DNA of 64,000 nucleotides from Sandaracinobacteroides saxicola (GTDB lineage: Bacteria; Pseudomonadota; Alphaproteobacteria; Sphingomonadales; Sphingomonadaceae), in the NCBI RefSeq assembly GCF_014117445.1, contig NZ_CP059851.1, positions 1,612,001 to 1,676,000 on the forward strand, given 5' to 3'. Below the pieces are notes generated by a model. That model did no database searches. It had not been told where the DNA came from and was given only the letters and a program-made list of their open reading frames with translations. Made by a program: the position numbers and the translations under genes. Positions 39,993 through 48,610 of this stretch are shown one piece after another. The stretch's first letter is position 1; each line of letters begins with the position of its first letter.

Positions 39993-41419
39993 ACCTGACC
40001 CACTATATCGGCGGCCACTTCGTCGCCGCGGACCCGGTGTTCGAAAGCCTCAACCCGTCGGACACGGATGATGTCGTCGCGCGCTATCCGGCGGGCGGGG
40101 CGGGCGAGGTGGATGCCGCCGTCGGGGCCGCGCGGGCCGCCTTTCCCGCCTGGTCGATGGCATCGCCGGAGGTGCGCGCCGACCTGCTGGACAAGGTCGG
40201 CGCCACGCTGATGGCGCGGGCGGCCGAGCTGGGCACCCTGCTGGCGCGGGAGGAAGGCAAGACCCGCGCCGAGGGGACGGGCGAGGTGATGCGGGCGGCG
40301 CGCATCTTTCGCTATTTCGCCAGCGAAGCGCTGCGGCGGCATGGGCAGACGCTTGAATCGACGCGGCCGGGCCTGGATGTCGCCACCTATCGCGAGGCGG
40401 TGGGGGTGATCGGGCTGATCACGCCATGGAATTTCCCCATCGCGATCCCGGCGTGGAAGGCGGCGCCGGCGCTGGCGTTCGGCAACACGGTGGTGCTGAA
40501 GCCGGCGAACCCGACTCCGGCGATCGCGCATGCGCTGGCGACGATCATCCATGAATGCGGCGCTCCGGCGGGCGTGTTCAACATGGTGCTGGGCCAGGGG
40601 GGGGTCGGGTCGGCACTGGTCGATCATGCCGGGGTGGACGCGGTTTCCTTCACGGGCTCCCAGGCGGTGGGCGGCAGGGTGGCGGCGGCCGCGGTGGCGC
40701 GGCAGGCGCGCGTGCAGCTGGAGATGGGGGGCAAGAACCCACTGGTGGTGCTGGCCGATGCCGACCTGGAGCGGGCGGTAACAATCGCGCTGGATGGCGG
40801 GTTCTTCCAGACCGGGCAGCGCTGCACGGCATCGTCGCGCGTGATCGTGGAGGATGCGCTCCACGACCGTTTCGTGGCGGCGCTGGCGGAGCGGGCAGCG
40901 GCGTTGCGGGTGGGCCATGCGCTGGAGGCGGACACGCAGGTGGGGCCGGCGGCGAGCGAGGCGCAATTCGAGCGGAACCTGCGCTATGTGGCGATCGCCA
41001 CCGGCGAGGGCGGACGACTGGTGACCGGTGGCACGGCGCTGCGCCTGGCGACGCCGGGTTATTTCATGGCGCCGACGCTGATCGCCGATACCGCGCCGGA
41101 CATGCGGATCAATCGCGAGGAGGTGTTCGGGCCGCTGGTGTCGACGGTCAGGGTGCGGGATTATGAGGAGGCGCTGGCGATGGCCAACGCCGGCAACTTC
41201 GGGCTGTCGGCCGGAATCGTCACGACGAGCCACGCCCGCGCGCGCCATTTCCGCCGGCACGTGCGCGCCGGCATGGTGATGGTCAACCTGCCGACGGCGG
41301 GGGTGGATTATCATGTGCCATTTGGCGGAACGCGCGGTTCCAGCTATGGTGCGCGTGAGCAGGGGTTCGCCGCGGTCGAATTCTATACGCAAATGAAAAC
41401 GGTGTATTCCGGGGACTGA
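39989..41419 (+). CDS. xylA: 2-oxoglutarate semialdehyde dehydrogenase
   Basis: The product has 476 residues of the aldehyde dehydrogenase superfamily. It shows ITPWNFPIAIPAWKAAPALA, FTGSQAVGG, the general base Glu in QLEMGGKNP and the catalytic Cys in GQRCTASSR. It oxidises 2-oxoglutarate semialdehyde to 2-oxoglutarate, final Weimberg step; xylA here is used in the Caulobacter sense. The GTG start overlaps the xylX stop. Confidence 0.9.
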   Translation: MNLTHYIGGHFVAADPVFESLNPSDTDDVVARYPAGGAGEVDAAVGAARAAFPAWSMASPEVRADLLDKVGATLMARAAELGTLLAREEGKTRAEGTGEVMRAARIFRYFASEALRRHGQTLESTRPGLDVATYREAVGVIGLITPWNFPIAIPAWKAAPALAFGNTVVLKPANPTPAIAHALATIIHECGAPAGVFNMVLGQGGVGSALVDHAGVDAVSFTGSQAVGGRVAAAAVARQARVQLEMGGKNPLVVLADADLERAVTIALDGGFFQTGQRCTASSRVIVEDALHDRFVAALAERAAALRVGHALEADTQVGPAASEAQFERNLRYVAIATGEGGRLVTGGTALRLATPGYFMAPTLIADTAPDMRINREEVFGPLVSTVRVRDYEEALAMANAGNFGLSAGIVTTSHARARHFRRHVRAGMVMVNLPTAGVDYHVPFGGTRGSSYGAREQGFAAVEFYTQMKTVYSGD

Positions 41420-41431
41420 CGAGGGGCGAAC

Positions 41432-43009
41432 ATGGGGTTGTCAACGCTCGATCTGGCGATTGTCATCACCTATGGCCTGTTCATCTTCGGGCTGGCGCAA
41501 TATATTTCGCGCGAGAAGGCGGGCGCCGGGCCGAAGGATACGACCGATTATTTCCTGGCGTCGCGCAACCTGCCCTGGTGGGCGATCGGCGCGTCGCTGA
41601 TCGCCTCGAACATCTCGGCCGAACAGATCGTCGGCATGTCGGGGTCCGGGTTCGCGATCGGGCTGGCCATCGCTTCCTATGAATGGATGGCGGCGCTGAC
41701 GCTGTTGATCGTGGGCAAATATTTCCTGCCGATCTTCCTGAAGAACGACATCTTCACCATGCCGCAGTTCCTGGAACGGCGGTACGGCACCAACATCCGC
41801 ACGCTGATGGCGCTGTTCTGGCTGGTGCTCTACGTGTTCGTGAACCTCACCTCGATCATCTGGCTCGGTTCGATCGCGGTGACGAAAGTGGCGGGCGTGG
41901 ACCAGGATATCGCGCTGGCGGGGCTCGGGCTGTTCGCGCTGGTCTATCAGCTGCGCGGCGGGCTGAAGGCGGTGGCGCTGACCGATATCGTTCAGGTGAC
42001 GCTGCTGGTGCTGGGCGGGCTGACGATCACCGGCCTGGCGCTGCACCAGTTGGGTGGCAGCGGCGGCATCGTGGCGGGGTTCGACCGGCTTGTGACCGAG
42101 GTGCCGGGGCATTTCCACATGATCCTGACCCCCGATAACCCCTTCTACAAGGACCTGCCGGGGATTTCGGTGCTGATCGGCGGCATGTGGATCGCCAACC
42201 TCAGCTATTGGGGGTTCAACCAATATATCATCCAGCGCGCGCTGGCGGCGAAGTCTCTGGCGGAGGCGCAGAAGGGCGTGCTGTTCGCGGCCTTCCTGAA
42301 GCTGCTGATGCCGGTGATCATCGTGCTGCCGGGCATCGCCGCGGTGCTGCTGGCGCCCGACATCGCGCGGCCGGACGAAGCCTATCCCACCTTGATGCGG
42401 CTGCTGCCGACAGGGCTGCTGGGGCTGGTGTTCGCGGCGCTGGTGGCGGCCATCGTTGCCTCCACCGCATCGAAGATCAATTCGGTGGCGACGATCTTCA
42501 CGCTGGATGTCTATGCCAAGATCGGCAAGGCGGAGGCCGGCCCGGCGCGCGAGAAGCATCTGATCATGGTGGGCCGTATCGCCGCCGCCGTGTCGATCCT
42601 GATCGCCATCGCCACGGCACGGCCGCTGCTGGGCAGTTCGGACCAGGCCTTCCAGTTCATCCAGGAGTTTTCCGGCTTCTTCACGCCGGGCATCACGGTG
42701 ATCTTCCTGCTGGGCCTGTTCTGGAAGCGCGCCAATGAAGCCGGCGCGATCAGCGCGGCGGTGGCGTCGGTGGCGCTCTCCTATGCCTTCAAGACGGGGC
42801 TGCCCGCCCTGCCCTTCATGGACCGGATGGGTCTCGTCTTCCTGGCCTCGCTGGCGCTGGCGGTCGTCGTCTCGCTGCTGACGCGTCCGTCCAAGGGCGG
42901 CGACACGATCGACACGGCAAGCGTGAGCTATGCCACGCGGACGAGTTTCAACATCGGCTCGGGCGTGGTGATCGCGATCCTGATCGCGCTCTATGCCACC
43001 TGGTGGTGA
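41432..43009 (+). CDS. Sodium/solute symporter (SSS family), probable sugar carrier
   Basis: The product has 525 residues and about 14 membrane segments. DYFLASRNLPWWAIGASLIA, SNISAEQIVGMSGSG and QLRGGLKAVALTDIVQ are typical of SSS members near the vSGLT branch. It would import a monosaccharide or sugar acid with Na+. It lies 12 bases after xylA, so xylose, glucuronate or a related sugar is its likely cargo. No terminator is obvious after it. Confidence 0.88.
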   Translation: MGLSTLDLAIVITYGLFIFGLAQYISREKAGAGPKDTTDYFLASRNLPWWAIGASLIASNISAEQIVGMSGSGFAIGLAIASYEWMAALTLLIVGKYFLPIFLKNDIFTMPQFLERRYGTNIRTLMALFWLVLYVFVNLTSIIWLGSIAVTKVAGVDQDIALAGLGLFALVYQLRGGLKAVALTDIVQVTLLVLGGLTITGLALHQLGGSGGIVAGFDRLVTEVPGHFHMILTPDNPFYKDLPGISVLIGGMWIANLSYWGFNQYIIQRALAAKSLAEAQKGVLFAAFLKLLMPVIIVLPGIAAVLLAPDIARPDEAYPTLMRLLPTGLLGLVFAALVAAIVASTASKINSVATIFTLDVYAKIGKAEAGPAREKHLIMVGRIAAAVSILIAIATARPLLGSSDQAFQFIQEFSGFFTPGITVIFLLGLFWKRANEAGAISAAVASVALSYAFKTGLPALPFMDRMGLVFLASLALAVVVSLLTRPSKGGDTIDTASVSYATRTSFNIGSGVVIAILIALYATWW

Positions 43010-43095
43010 GATCGCCTCCACCATGCCTTGACCGGGGTGCAGTTGAGCGCTGAATCCTGCCTTTATGCAGCGAGAAACTGCCCTTGACTCGCGAT

Positions 43096-43125
43096 CTTCT
43101 GGTAGGTACCGGTAACTACCAGAAG
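43096..43125. promoter_or_regulatory. 30-base operator-like palindrome ahead of the amino-sugar module
   Basis: The sequence from CTTCTGGTAG to CTACCAGAAG is an inverted repeat matching its complement at 28 of 30 positions, with centre TACCGGTA. A TTGACT that could be a -35 box lies at 43084-43089, so a bound protein would cover the -10 region. Only this copy was seen. Confidence 0.72.
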
Positions 43126-43210
43126 CACAGAGATGGATGGTCGGTTTCGACAGGTCGACGCGCACCTGGTTGGTTGCCGCACATATCCATCGTTCAACGG
43201 GATCGTCGTC

Positions 43211-44509
43211 ATGGCACGATTGAAAATCGCATATGTCGGCGGCGGGAGCACACGTGCCCCCGGCACCAACCTTGCGTGGATCAAGCAGCATGCGAATTTC
43301 AGCGGGTCTGAAATCGTGCTGGTTGACCTTCATCGGGAGCATCTCGGCATCGTCACGACACTTGCGAACCGGATGGCGCGGGCCGCTGGCGCCGACCTGA
43401 GGTTCACATCGACGACCAGTCTGGAGGAAGGGCTGCGGGATTGCGATGTCGTCCTCACCAGCTATCGCCCCGGCGGGTTCGAGGCACGTCACCTGGATGA
43501 GAGCATCCCGTTGAAGCATGGCGTCATTGGCCAGGAGACTCAGGGACCCGGCGGTTTCTTCATGGCGCTGCGATCCATTGAGGTGATGAAACGGATTACC
43601 GAGGTCATGGCGCGGGTATGCCCGCAGGCGTGGCTGTTCAACTACACCAATCCGGTGAACATCGTGGCGCAGGCCGTGACGCTGCATAGCGACCGCAAGA
43701 TCGTGTCGCTGTGCGAAGGGCCGATCGTCTTTCCCGAATGGATCTGCATGTGCGCGGGCCTGCCCACCGACAGGCTCGACGTGGCGATGATCGGGCTCAA
43801 TCACGGATCATGGGGTGTGCGCCAGCTTCATGATGGCGTCGACCTTATCGAGAAGGTGCGGCCGCTGGCGCCCGAAATCATGGCGAATGACAGGGTGCCG
43901 CTGGCGGTGAAGCGCATGATCGACATCAGCCTGCGCACGGGTCATGTCGCGGCCCAATATTACATGTATTATTATTTCCGCGACGAGATCCTGGCAGAAC
44001 TGAAGGCCGCGCCGATGACACGGTCGCAGGCCATCATGGCGAAGACCGACGAAAACTGGCGGCACTATGCCGAGCAGGCCATGTCCGACGCGCCCGTCCT
44101 TGACCCGGACAGGTCGCGCAGCAGCGTCGACGAGATGGAAATCGCCATCGACATCATGGATGCGATGTACAACGACCGCGGCGAGACATGGCATGTCAAC
44201 GTGCCCAATCACGGTGCCATCCCGAACCTGGCCGACGACATGGTCGTGGAGGTGCCCGGCGTCGTCGATCGCCAGGGCATCCGGCCGATCGCATCCGGGC
44301 CTATCCCGCCGCCCGTGGCCGGGATCACCCACATGCTGGCCGAATATCAGTATCTGACCGCCAAGGCGGCGTGGGAGGGCAACCGCCACCAGGCGTTGCA
44401 GGCGCTGATGAGCAACCCGCTGGTGATGTCGGCCAACAAGGCCGAGGCCATCTATGACGAAATGGCGAAGGCGCATCGCGCCCATCTGCCCGCCCGGCTG
44501 CTCGCTTAG
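43211..44509 (+). CDS. Glycoside hydrolase family 4 enzyme
   Basis: The product has 432 residues. GH4 enzymes need NAD and a divalent metal and usually cleave 6-phospho-glycosides or uronides by an oxidation-elimination route. Seen: KIAYVGGGSTRAP (NAD loop), VIGQETQGPGGFFMALR, NYTNPVNIV, the metal Cys in SLCEGP and His in GLNHGSWG. The frame continues upstream to 43133, but ATG 43211 begins the Rossmann strand. It is followed by an amino-sugar-6-phosphate deaminase and a kinase, suggesting a substrate with an amino sugar. Confidence 0.85.
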   Translation: MARLKIAYVGGGSTRAPGTNLAWIKQHANFSGSEIVLVDLHREHLGIVTTLANRMARAAGADLRFTSTTSLEEGLRDCDVVLTSYRPGGFEARHLDESIPLKHGVIGQETQGPGGFFMALRSIEVMKRITEVMARVCPQAWLFNYTNPVNIVAQAVTLHSDRKIVSLCEGPIVFPEWICMCAGLPTDRLDVAMIGLNHGSWGVRQLHDGVDLIEKVRPLAPEIMANDRVPLAVKRMIDISLRTGHVAAQYYMYYYFRDEILAELKAAPMTRSQAIMAKTDENWRHYAEQAMSDAPVLDPDRSRSSVDEMEIAIDIMDAMYNDRGETWHVNVPNHGAIPNLADDMVVEVPGVVDRQGIRPIASGPIPPPVAGITHMLAEYQYLTAKAAWEGNRHQALQALMSNPLVMSANKAEAIYDEMAKAHRAHLPARLLA

Positions 44510-44518
44510 GGGCATGTC

Positions 44519-45256
44519 GTGAAAACCCGTGTTTACGACGATCATGCCGCGTTGAGCAGGGGGGCGGCCCTTGCGCTGGCGCAGGCCATTGGCGAAAAAC
44601 CGGATCTTAACATCGTTGTCGCGACCGGCAGCACGCCGATGGACAGCTATGCGGAACTGGCGGCGATGCAGCGCAGGGGCGAGGTCAACTGCCGGCGACT
44701 GCACGTGTTTCAGCTCGATGCCTATCTGGACGTTGCCGATGATGACCCGCGGTCGCTCTATGGCTGGATGAAGCGTTCGTTTCTCGATCCGCTGGAGATC
44801 CCGGATGAAAGAGTATTCCGGATGGATCGCGGAAACGCCGATCCTCAGCGGAACTGCGACGCCCATGCCGCCCTGGTGCGCGCGCGCGGCGGTTATGATA
44901 TCGCCGTGCTCGGCCTGGGGCCCAACGGCCATCTGGCGTTCAACGAACCGCCCTCGATGCGCGATGCGCCCACCCGTGTCGTGCCGCTCAGCGAGGAGTC
45001 CATCGTCAGCAACGCGCGCTATTGGGGCGGGCGCGACCGCGTGCCGCCGCTTTCGGTGACGGCAGGCATGGACCTGCTGTTGGCAGCGAAGACGCTGATG
45101 CTGCTGGTCAGCGGCGAGGGCAAGCGCGAGATCCTGCGCAGGACAATGGCCGGCCCGGTCACGCCGATGGTGCCGTCGTCGTATATCCGGGAGACTGCGC
45201 GAAGCCTTGTCCTTGCGGACAAGGCGGCACTTGGGGAAAGCCTTGTCCATGCCTGA
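44519..45256 (+). CDS. nagB: Glucosamine-6-phosphate deaminase-like protein
   Basis: The product has 245 residues. VVATGSTPMDSYAEL (phosphate loop), HVFQLDAYLDV with the catalytic Asp, and GLGPNGHLAFNEPPS with His and Glu match the NagB family; Asn in place of Asp before GH is also found in Bacillus-type NagB. It would turn glucosamine-6-phosphate into fructose-6-phosphate and ammonia. The start is GTG, nine bases after the GH4 stop. Its end overlaps the kinase start by eight bases. A different amino-sugar phosphate is possible. Confidence 0.82.
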   Translation: MKTRVYDDHAALSRGAALALAQAIGEKPDLNIVVATGSTPMDSYAELAAMQRRGEVNCRRLHVFQLDAYLDVADDDPRSLYGWMKRSFLDPLEIPDERVFRMDRGNADPQRNCDAHAALVRARGGYDIAVLGLGPNGHLAFNEPPSMRDAPTRVVPLSEESIVSNARYWGGRDRVPPLSVTAGMDLLLAAKTLMLLVSGEGKREILRRTMAGPVTPMVPSSYIRETARSLVLADKAALGESLVHA

Positions 45257-46244
45257 TCCGAGAAGCCTTGTGCTTGGGTTGGACGGGGGTGGCAGCAAGA
45301 CGGTTGCCTTCGTCTGCGACGACACGGGGCATGTTCTGGGATATGCACGGGGGGGCGCCAGCGAAATCTACACCAGAGGCGAGGCCGCCTTTTCGACGAT
45401 CTCGCGGACCGTCCAGGACGCGCTCGATCAGGCCGGACTTTCGCCGGACGACCTTCGCGCGGCGACCTATTCGCTGGCGGGTGTCGACTGGCCCGAAGAT
45501 GCTGTTTTCGTGCGGGAACGGCTTTCCCGATCCCCTCGCTGCGCGATCGAGGTGCGCAATGACGCGGTCGGCGCGCTTGATGGCGCCATCCCGCAGGGCC
45601 CGGCGGTCGTCGTCGCCTGCGGCACAAGCTGCGGCATCGCCAGCCGCAACGCGGCGGGCGGAAACTGGCATTCGGGCTTCTGGCAACATCCATTGGGATC
45701 CTATGAGCTGGGGCTGAAGGCGCTGCAGGCGATCTGCCTTGGGCACCAAGGGATTGCACAGCCGACCGCGCTTGCCCCCCTGGCGCTCGACACGCTGCGG
45801 CTGCCGCATGTCGAGGCGCTGCTGCACCGCGTGACGCGCCGCGAAAATCCCGAAATCCTGCTGCTGGCGCGATTGACCCCGCTGCTGTTCGATGCCGCCG
45901 AAGCAGGCGATCCTGTCAGCCGGGCAATCGTGACCGAGCATGGCGCGGGGCTGGGCCGGATGGCGGCGGCGGCGGCGCGGCAGGTGGGCATTTCCGGCCA
46001 GGCGATGAAGGTGGCGCTGACCGGCGGGGTCTTTCGCCACGCATCATCGCTGTTGCCGACCGTGGTGCTCGATTCGATGCGTCAGGCTGAAGCGCAGATC
46101 GAGCCCGTTACCCCGTTCGGCGAGCCCGTGCTGGGCAGCGTGATCGACGCGCTGCGGCGGATCGGCGTGCCGATCACGGCGCCGGTCCTGAAAAATCTGT
46201 GCCGTTCGATGCCAACTGCCGCCTATTTCGATACGGTGGCCTGA
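45249..46244 (+). CDS. BadF/BadG-type sugar kinase (probable glucosamine or GlcNAc kinase)
   Basis: The product has 331 residues of the ASKHA fold. LVLGLDGGGSKTVAFVCDD holds the first phosphate loop, VACGTSCGIASRN the second, and ALTGGVFRHASSL the adenosine motif. This family includes N-acetylglucosamine and glucosamine kinases. The ATG at 45249 overlaps nagB, so the product is made together with the deaminase. No GlcNAc-6-phosphate deacetylase (nagA) is nearby, which favours free glucosamine as substrate. Confidence 0.8.
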   Translation: MPDPRSLVLGLDGGGSKTVAFVCDDTGHVLGYARGGASEIYTRGEAAFSTISRTVQDALDQAGLSPDDLRAATYSLAGVDWPEDAVFVRERLSRSPRCAIEVRNDAVGALDGAIPQGPAVVVACGTSCGIASRNAAGGNWHSGFWQHPLGSYELGLKALQAICLGHQGIAQPTALAPLALDTLRLPHVEALLHRVTRRENPEILLLARLTPLLFDAAEAGDPVSRAIVTEHGAGLGRMAAAAARQVGISGQAMKVALTGGVFRHASSLLPTVVLDSMRQAEAQIEPVTPFGEPVLGSVIDALRRIGVPITAPVLKNLCRSMPTAAYFDTVA

Positions 46245-46268
46245 TCAGGTCCGGCATGGAGAATTGAC

Positions 46269-47126
46269 ATGAACAGCGCGACGCACCCGATGGCGATCGG
46301 CGAACCGGCGCTTGCCGGCGGCGACGGCCTTCCGCTGCACGTCCGGCTGAAGGACGAGATCATCCGCGGTGTGCGCAGCGGACGGTTCCAGGCCGGGTCA
46401 CCCATCCTGTCGGAACGTGAGCTTTGCGAGCATTATGCCGTGAGCCGGACCACGGTGCGCAAGGCGATCGCAGACCTTGTCCACGCCGGCTGGCTCTATT
46501 CGGTATCGGGCAAGGGCACTTTTGTCGCGAGCCCGCCGCTCAAGCAGGAGATCGAGCCGTTGGTCGGCTTCAGCGCGGACCTCCGCCGCCAGGGGCTGTC
46601 GGTCGAGACGCGTGTGCTGACATTCCAGCGGATCGACGCCGACGATGACCTGGCGCGGTTGCTGGATGTCCGCGCCGGCTCCGCCATCGTGCAACTGTCG
46701 CGCTTGCGGCGGGTCGCCGGCAGCCCGATGGCGGTGCAGACGGTGTTCATTCCCGAGCACCGCTGCCCCGGCATCCTTGGCTTCGATCTCGCGGCGCGGT
46801 CGCTCTATGATATCCTGAGGCAGGACTATGACCTGCGGCTGACATCGGGAACGACATCCATCGAGGCGGGATTGGCCGATGGCTGCGAGCGGGATCATCT
46901 TGAGCTTCCCGACCCATCGCCGGTCCTGCGGACACAACAGGTGACGCTGCTCGACGATGGCAGCACGATCGAACTGTGTCGATCAAGCTTCCACGGGCGC
47001 CATTTTTCGCTGCATATGTCGGGCGCGCAGGCAAGGGTTGCCGCGATCAGCCAGGATATGCCGCTCGGACATATTTCGCATACCACAGCCCCGAATCCTT
47101 TATGCGCCGCTTCTGCCCGTCCTTGA
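46269..47126 (+). CDS. GntR regulator, HutC/NagR subfamily
   Basis: The product has 285 residues: winged helix (SPILSERELCEHYAVSRTTV, RKAIADLVHAGWLYSVSGKG) and a UTRA effector domain (LVGFSADLRRQGLSVETRVL to SSFHGRHFSLHMSGAQA). It probably senses an amino-sugar phosphate and controls the three genes before it. Its last 27 codons (47047-47126) run inside the 3' end of the convergent GH1 gene, and the tail after MSGAQARVA does not look like the family, so the original end may have been replaced. Confidence 0.83.
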   Translation: MNSATHPMAIGEPALAGGDGLPLHVRLKDEIIRGVRSGRFQAGSPILSERELCEHYAVSRTTVRKAIADLVHAGWLYSVSGKGTFVASPPLKQEIEPLVGFSADLRRQGLSVETRVLTFQRIDADDDLARLLDVRAGSAIVQLSRLRRVAGSPMAVQTVFIPEHRCPGILGFDLAARSLYDILRQDYDLRLTSGTTSIEAGLADGCERDHLELPDPSPVLRTQQVTLLDDGSTIELCRSSFHGRHFSLHMSGAQARVAAISQDMPLGHISHTTAPNPLCAASARP

Positions 47127-48495
47127 AATCGACGTGGACGAGGCCGAAGCGTTGCGAGTAGCCCTCGGCCCATTCGAAATTGTCGAGCAGGCTCCAGGCA
47201 TGATAGCCGCGCACGGGAACGCCGTCGGCAATGGCATCGGCGACGGCGGCGAGGTGATCGCGATAATAGGCCACGCGGCGGGCGTCGCGGATGCGACCGC
47301 TGGCGTCGGGGCCGTCGTTGAAGGCGGCGCCATTCTCGGTGATCTCGATCGGGGTGCCGCCGAAGACTTGGTTCATGCGGTTGAGGATCATGCGGATGCC
47401 CCGCGGATAGACGATCCAGTCCATGTCCGTGCGCTGGTAACGGTCGTTGTCCGGCACGAAGGACCAGCGCGCCTTGGTCTCCAGGCCGGGGATGTCGGTC
47501 TCGGTCTTGTCTTCAGTCGCCGTCATCGGCGAATAGTAATTGATGCCCGCGAAATCGAGCGGTTCGCGCAGCAGTTTCTCGTCGCCCGCCTGCCAGCCGA
47601 GCAGCGCCTCTTGCCGGTCGGCGGGGAACAGGCCCCGCGGATATTGACCGGTCATCGTTGTGCCCGCGAAGATCAGGTTGGTGAACTTGTCGAAGCGCTG
47701 CGCCGCCGCCTGGTCCGCCGCGCTGTCGCTGCCCGGGATGATCGGCGAGACATTGAAGGCGCCGCCGAATTTCAGCCCGGCGTTGCCGCTGCGCATGGCG
47801 CGCACGGCGGCGCTGTGTGCCAGGTTGACGACATGCACCGCGCGCAGGAAGGAGGCCGGATCCTTGCGCCCCGGTGCGTGCACGCCGTCCCAATAGCCGA
47901 GCGACAGGAAGGCCATCGGCTCGTTGAACATCGCCCAGTTCCGGATGCGGTCGCCGAGCGAGCGACCCATGATCGCGGCATAGTCAGCAAACCGCCCGAC
48001 CATGTCGCGGCTGGGCCAGCCGCCGGCGTCCTCCAGCGCCTGCGGCAGGTCCCAGTGATAGAGCGTCGGCAGCGGCCGGATGCCCGCCTTCAGCAGCGCG
48101 TCGGTGAAGCGGCTGTAGTGATCGAGGCCCTTCTGGTTGGGTGCGCCGCTGCCGGTCGGCTGGATGCGCGGCCAGGCGATGGAGAAGCGATAGGATTTGA
48201 GGCCGAGCCGCTGCATCAGCGCGATGTCCTCGGCCGTGCGGTTGTAGCTGTCGCAGGCGACATCGCCGGTATCGCCATTCTTCACCTTGCCCGGCGTATG
48301 GGAAAAACGGTCCCAGATCGATGGCCCGCGACCGTCCTGCCCGACCGCGCCCTCGACCTGATAGGCGGCGGTGGCGGCGCCCCACAGGAAGCCCGCGGGA
48401 AAGCGCCGGCGGGGCGCGGCGACGACGCCCGCCTGCGGCAGCAGCAGCGCGCCGCCCAGCCAGGCCCCGGTTTTCAGCAGATCACGCCGTTCCAT
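47047..48495 (-). CDS. Secreted GH1 beta-glycosidase
   Basis: The product has 482 residues. A signal peptide with an RRD start (MERRDLLKTGAWLGGALLLP) ends near VVA, so it is exported, perhaps by Tat. GH1 features: FLWGAATAAYQVEGA, the acid/base Glu192 in MFNEP and nucleophile Glu387 in IEITENGAAF. It should cleave beta-linked gluco- or related disaccharides in the periplasm. AAAGGAAA precedes the ATG. The upstream gap holds a TGGT-type operator shared with the SDR gene. The stop lies inside the convergent GntR gene. Confidence 0.92.
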   Translation of the reverse strand: MERRDLLKTGAWLGGALLLPQAGVVAAPRRRFPAGFLWGAATAAYQVEGAVGQDGRGPSIWDRFSHTPGKVKNGDTGDVACDSYNRTAEDIALMQRLGLKSYRFSIAWPRIQPTGSGAPNQKGLDHYSRFTDALLKAGIRPLPTLYHWDLPQALEDAGGWPSRDMVGRFADYAAIMGRSLGDRIRNWAMFNEPMAFLSLGYWDGVHAPGRKDPASFLRAVHVVNLAHSAAVRAMRSGNAGLKFGGAFNVSPIIPGSDSAADQAAAQRFDKFTNLIFAGTTMTGQYPRGLFPADRQEALLGWQAGDEKLLREPLDFAGINYYSPMTATEDKTETDIPGLETKARWSFVPDNDRYQRTDMDWIVYPRGIRMILNRMNQVFGGTPIEITENGAAFNDGPDASGRIRDARRVAYYRDHLAAVADAIADGVPVRGYHAWSLLDNFEWAEGYSQRFGLVHVDFKDGQKRRIKDSGLWYAKYVRAAYPG

Positions 48496-48534
48496 GCCAT
48501 TTTCCTTTGCCGATTTCACCAATTTGCTTGTAAT

Positions 48535-48545
48535 CGGTCTGACCA
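48535..48545. promoter_or_regulatory. FadR-type operator CGGTCTGACCA in the GH1/SDR gap
   Basis: One base from TGGTNNNACCA, with AAT before and ATT after extending the symmetry. It lies 40 bases from the GH1 start and 66 from the SDR start, so it could control both the glycosidase and the 13-gene run. Confidence 0.6.
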
Positions 48546-48610
48546 ATTTATAAAGCCTGTCAAGACCCCGGGCCACGGAACGGCATCGGGGCGGGGATGG
48601 GACAAGGATC

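Noticed and set aside
41441-43804. Open frame of 787 codons on the minus strand opposite the SSS symporter and GH4 genes
   Set aside because: Its translation is dominated by Arg, His, Gln and Asp with no family features, the usual result of reading the complement of high-GC membrane protein genes. The plus-strand symporter is clear.
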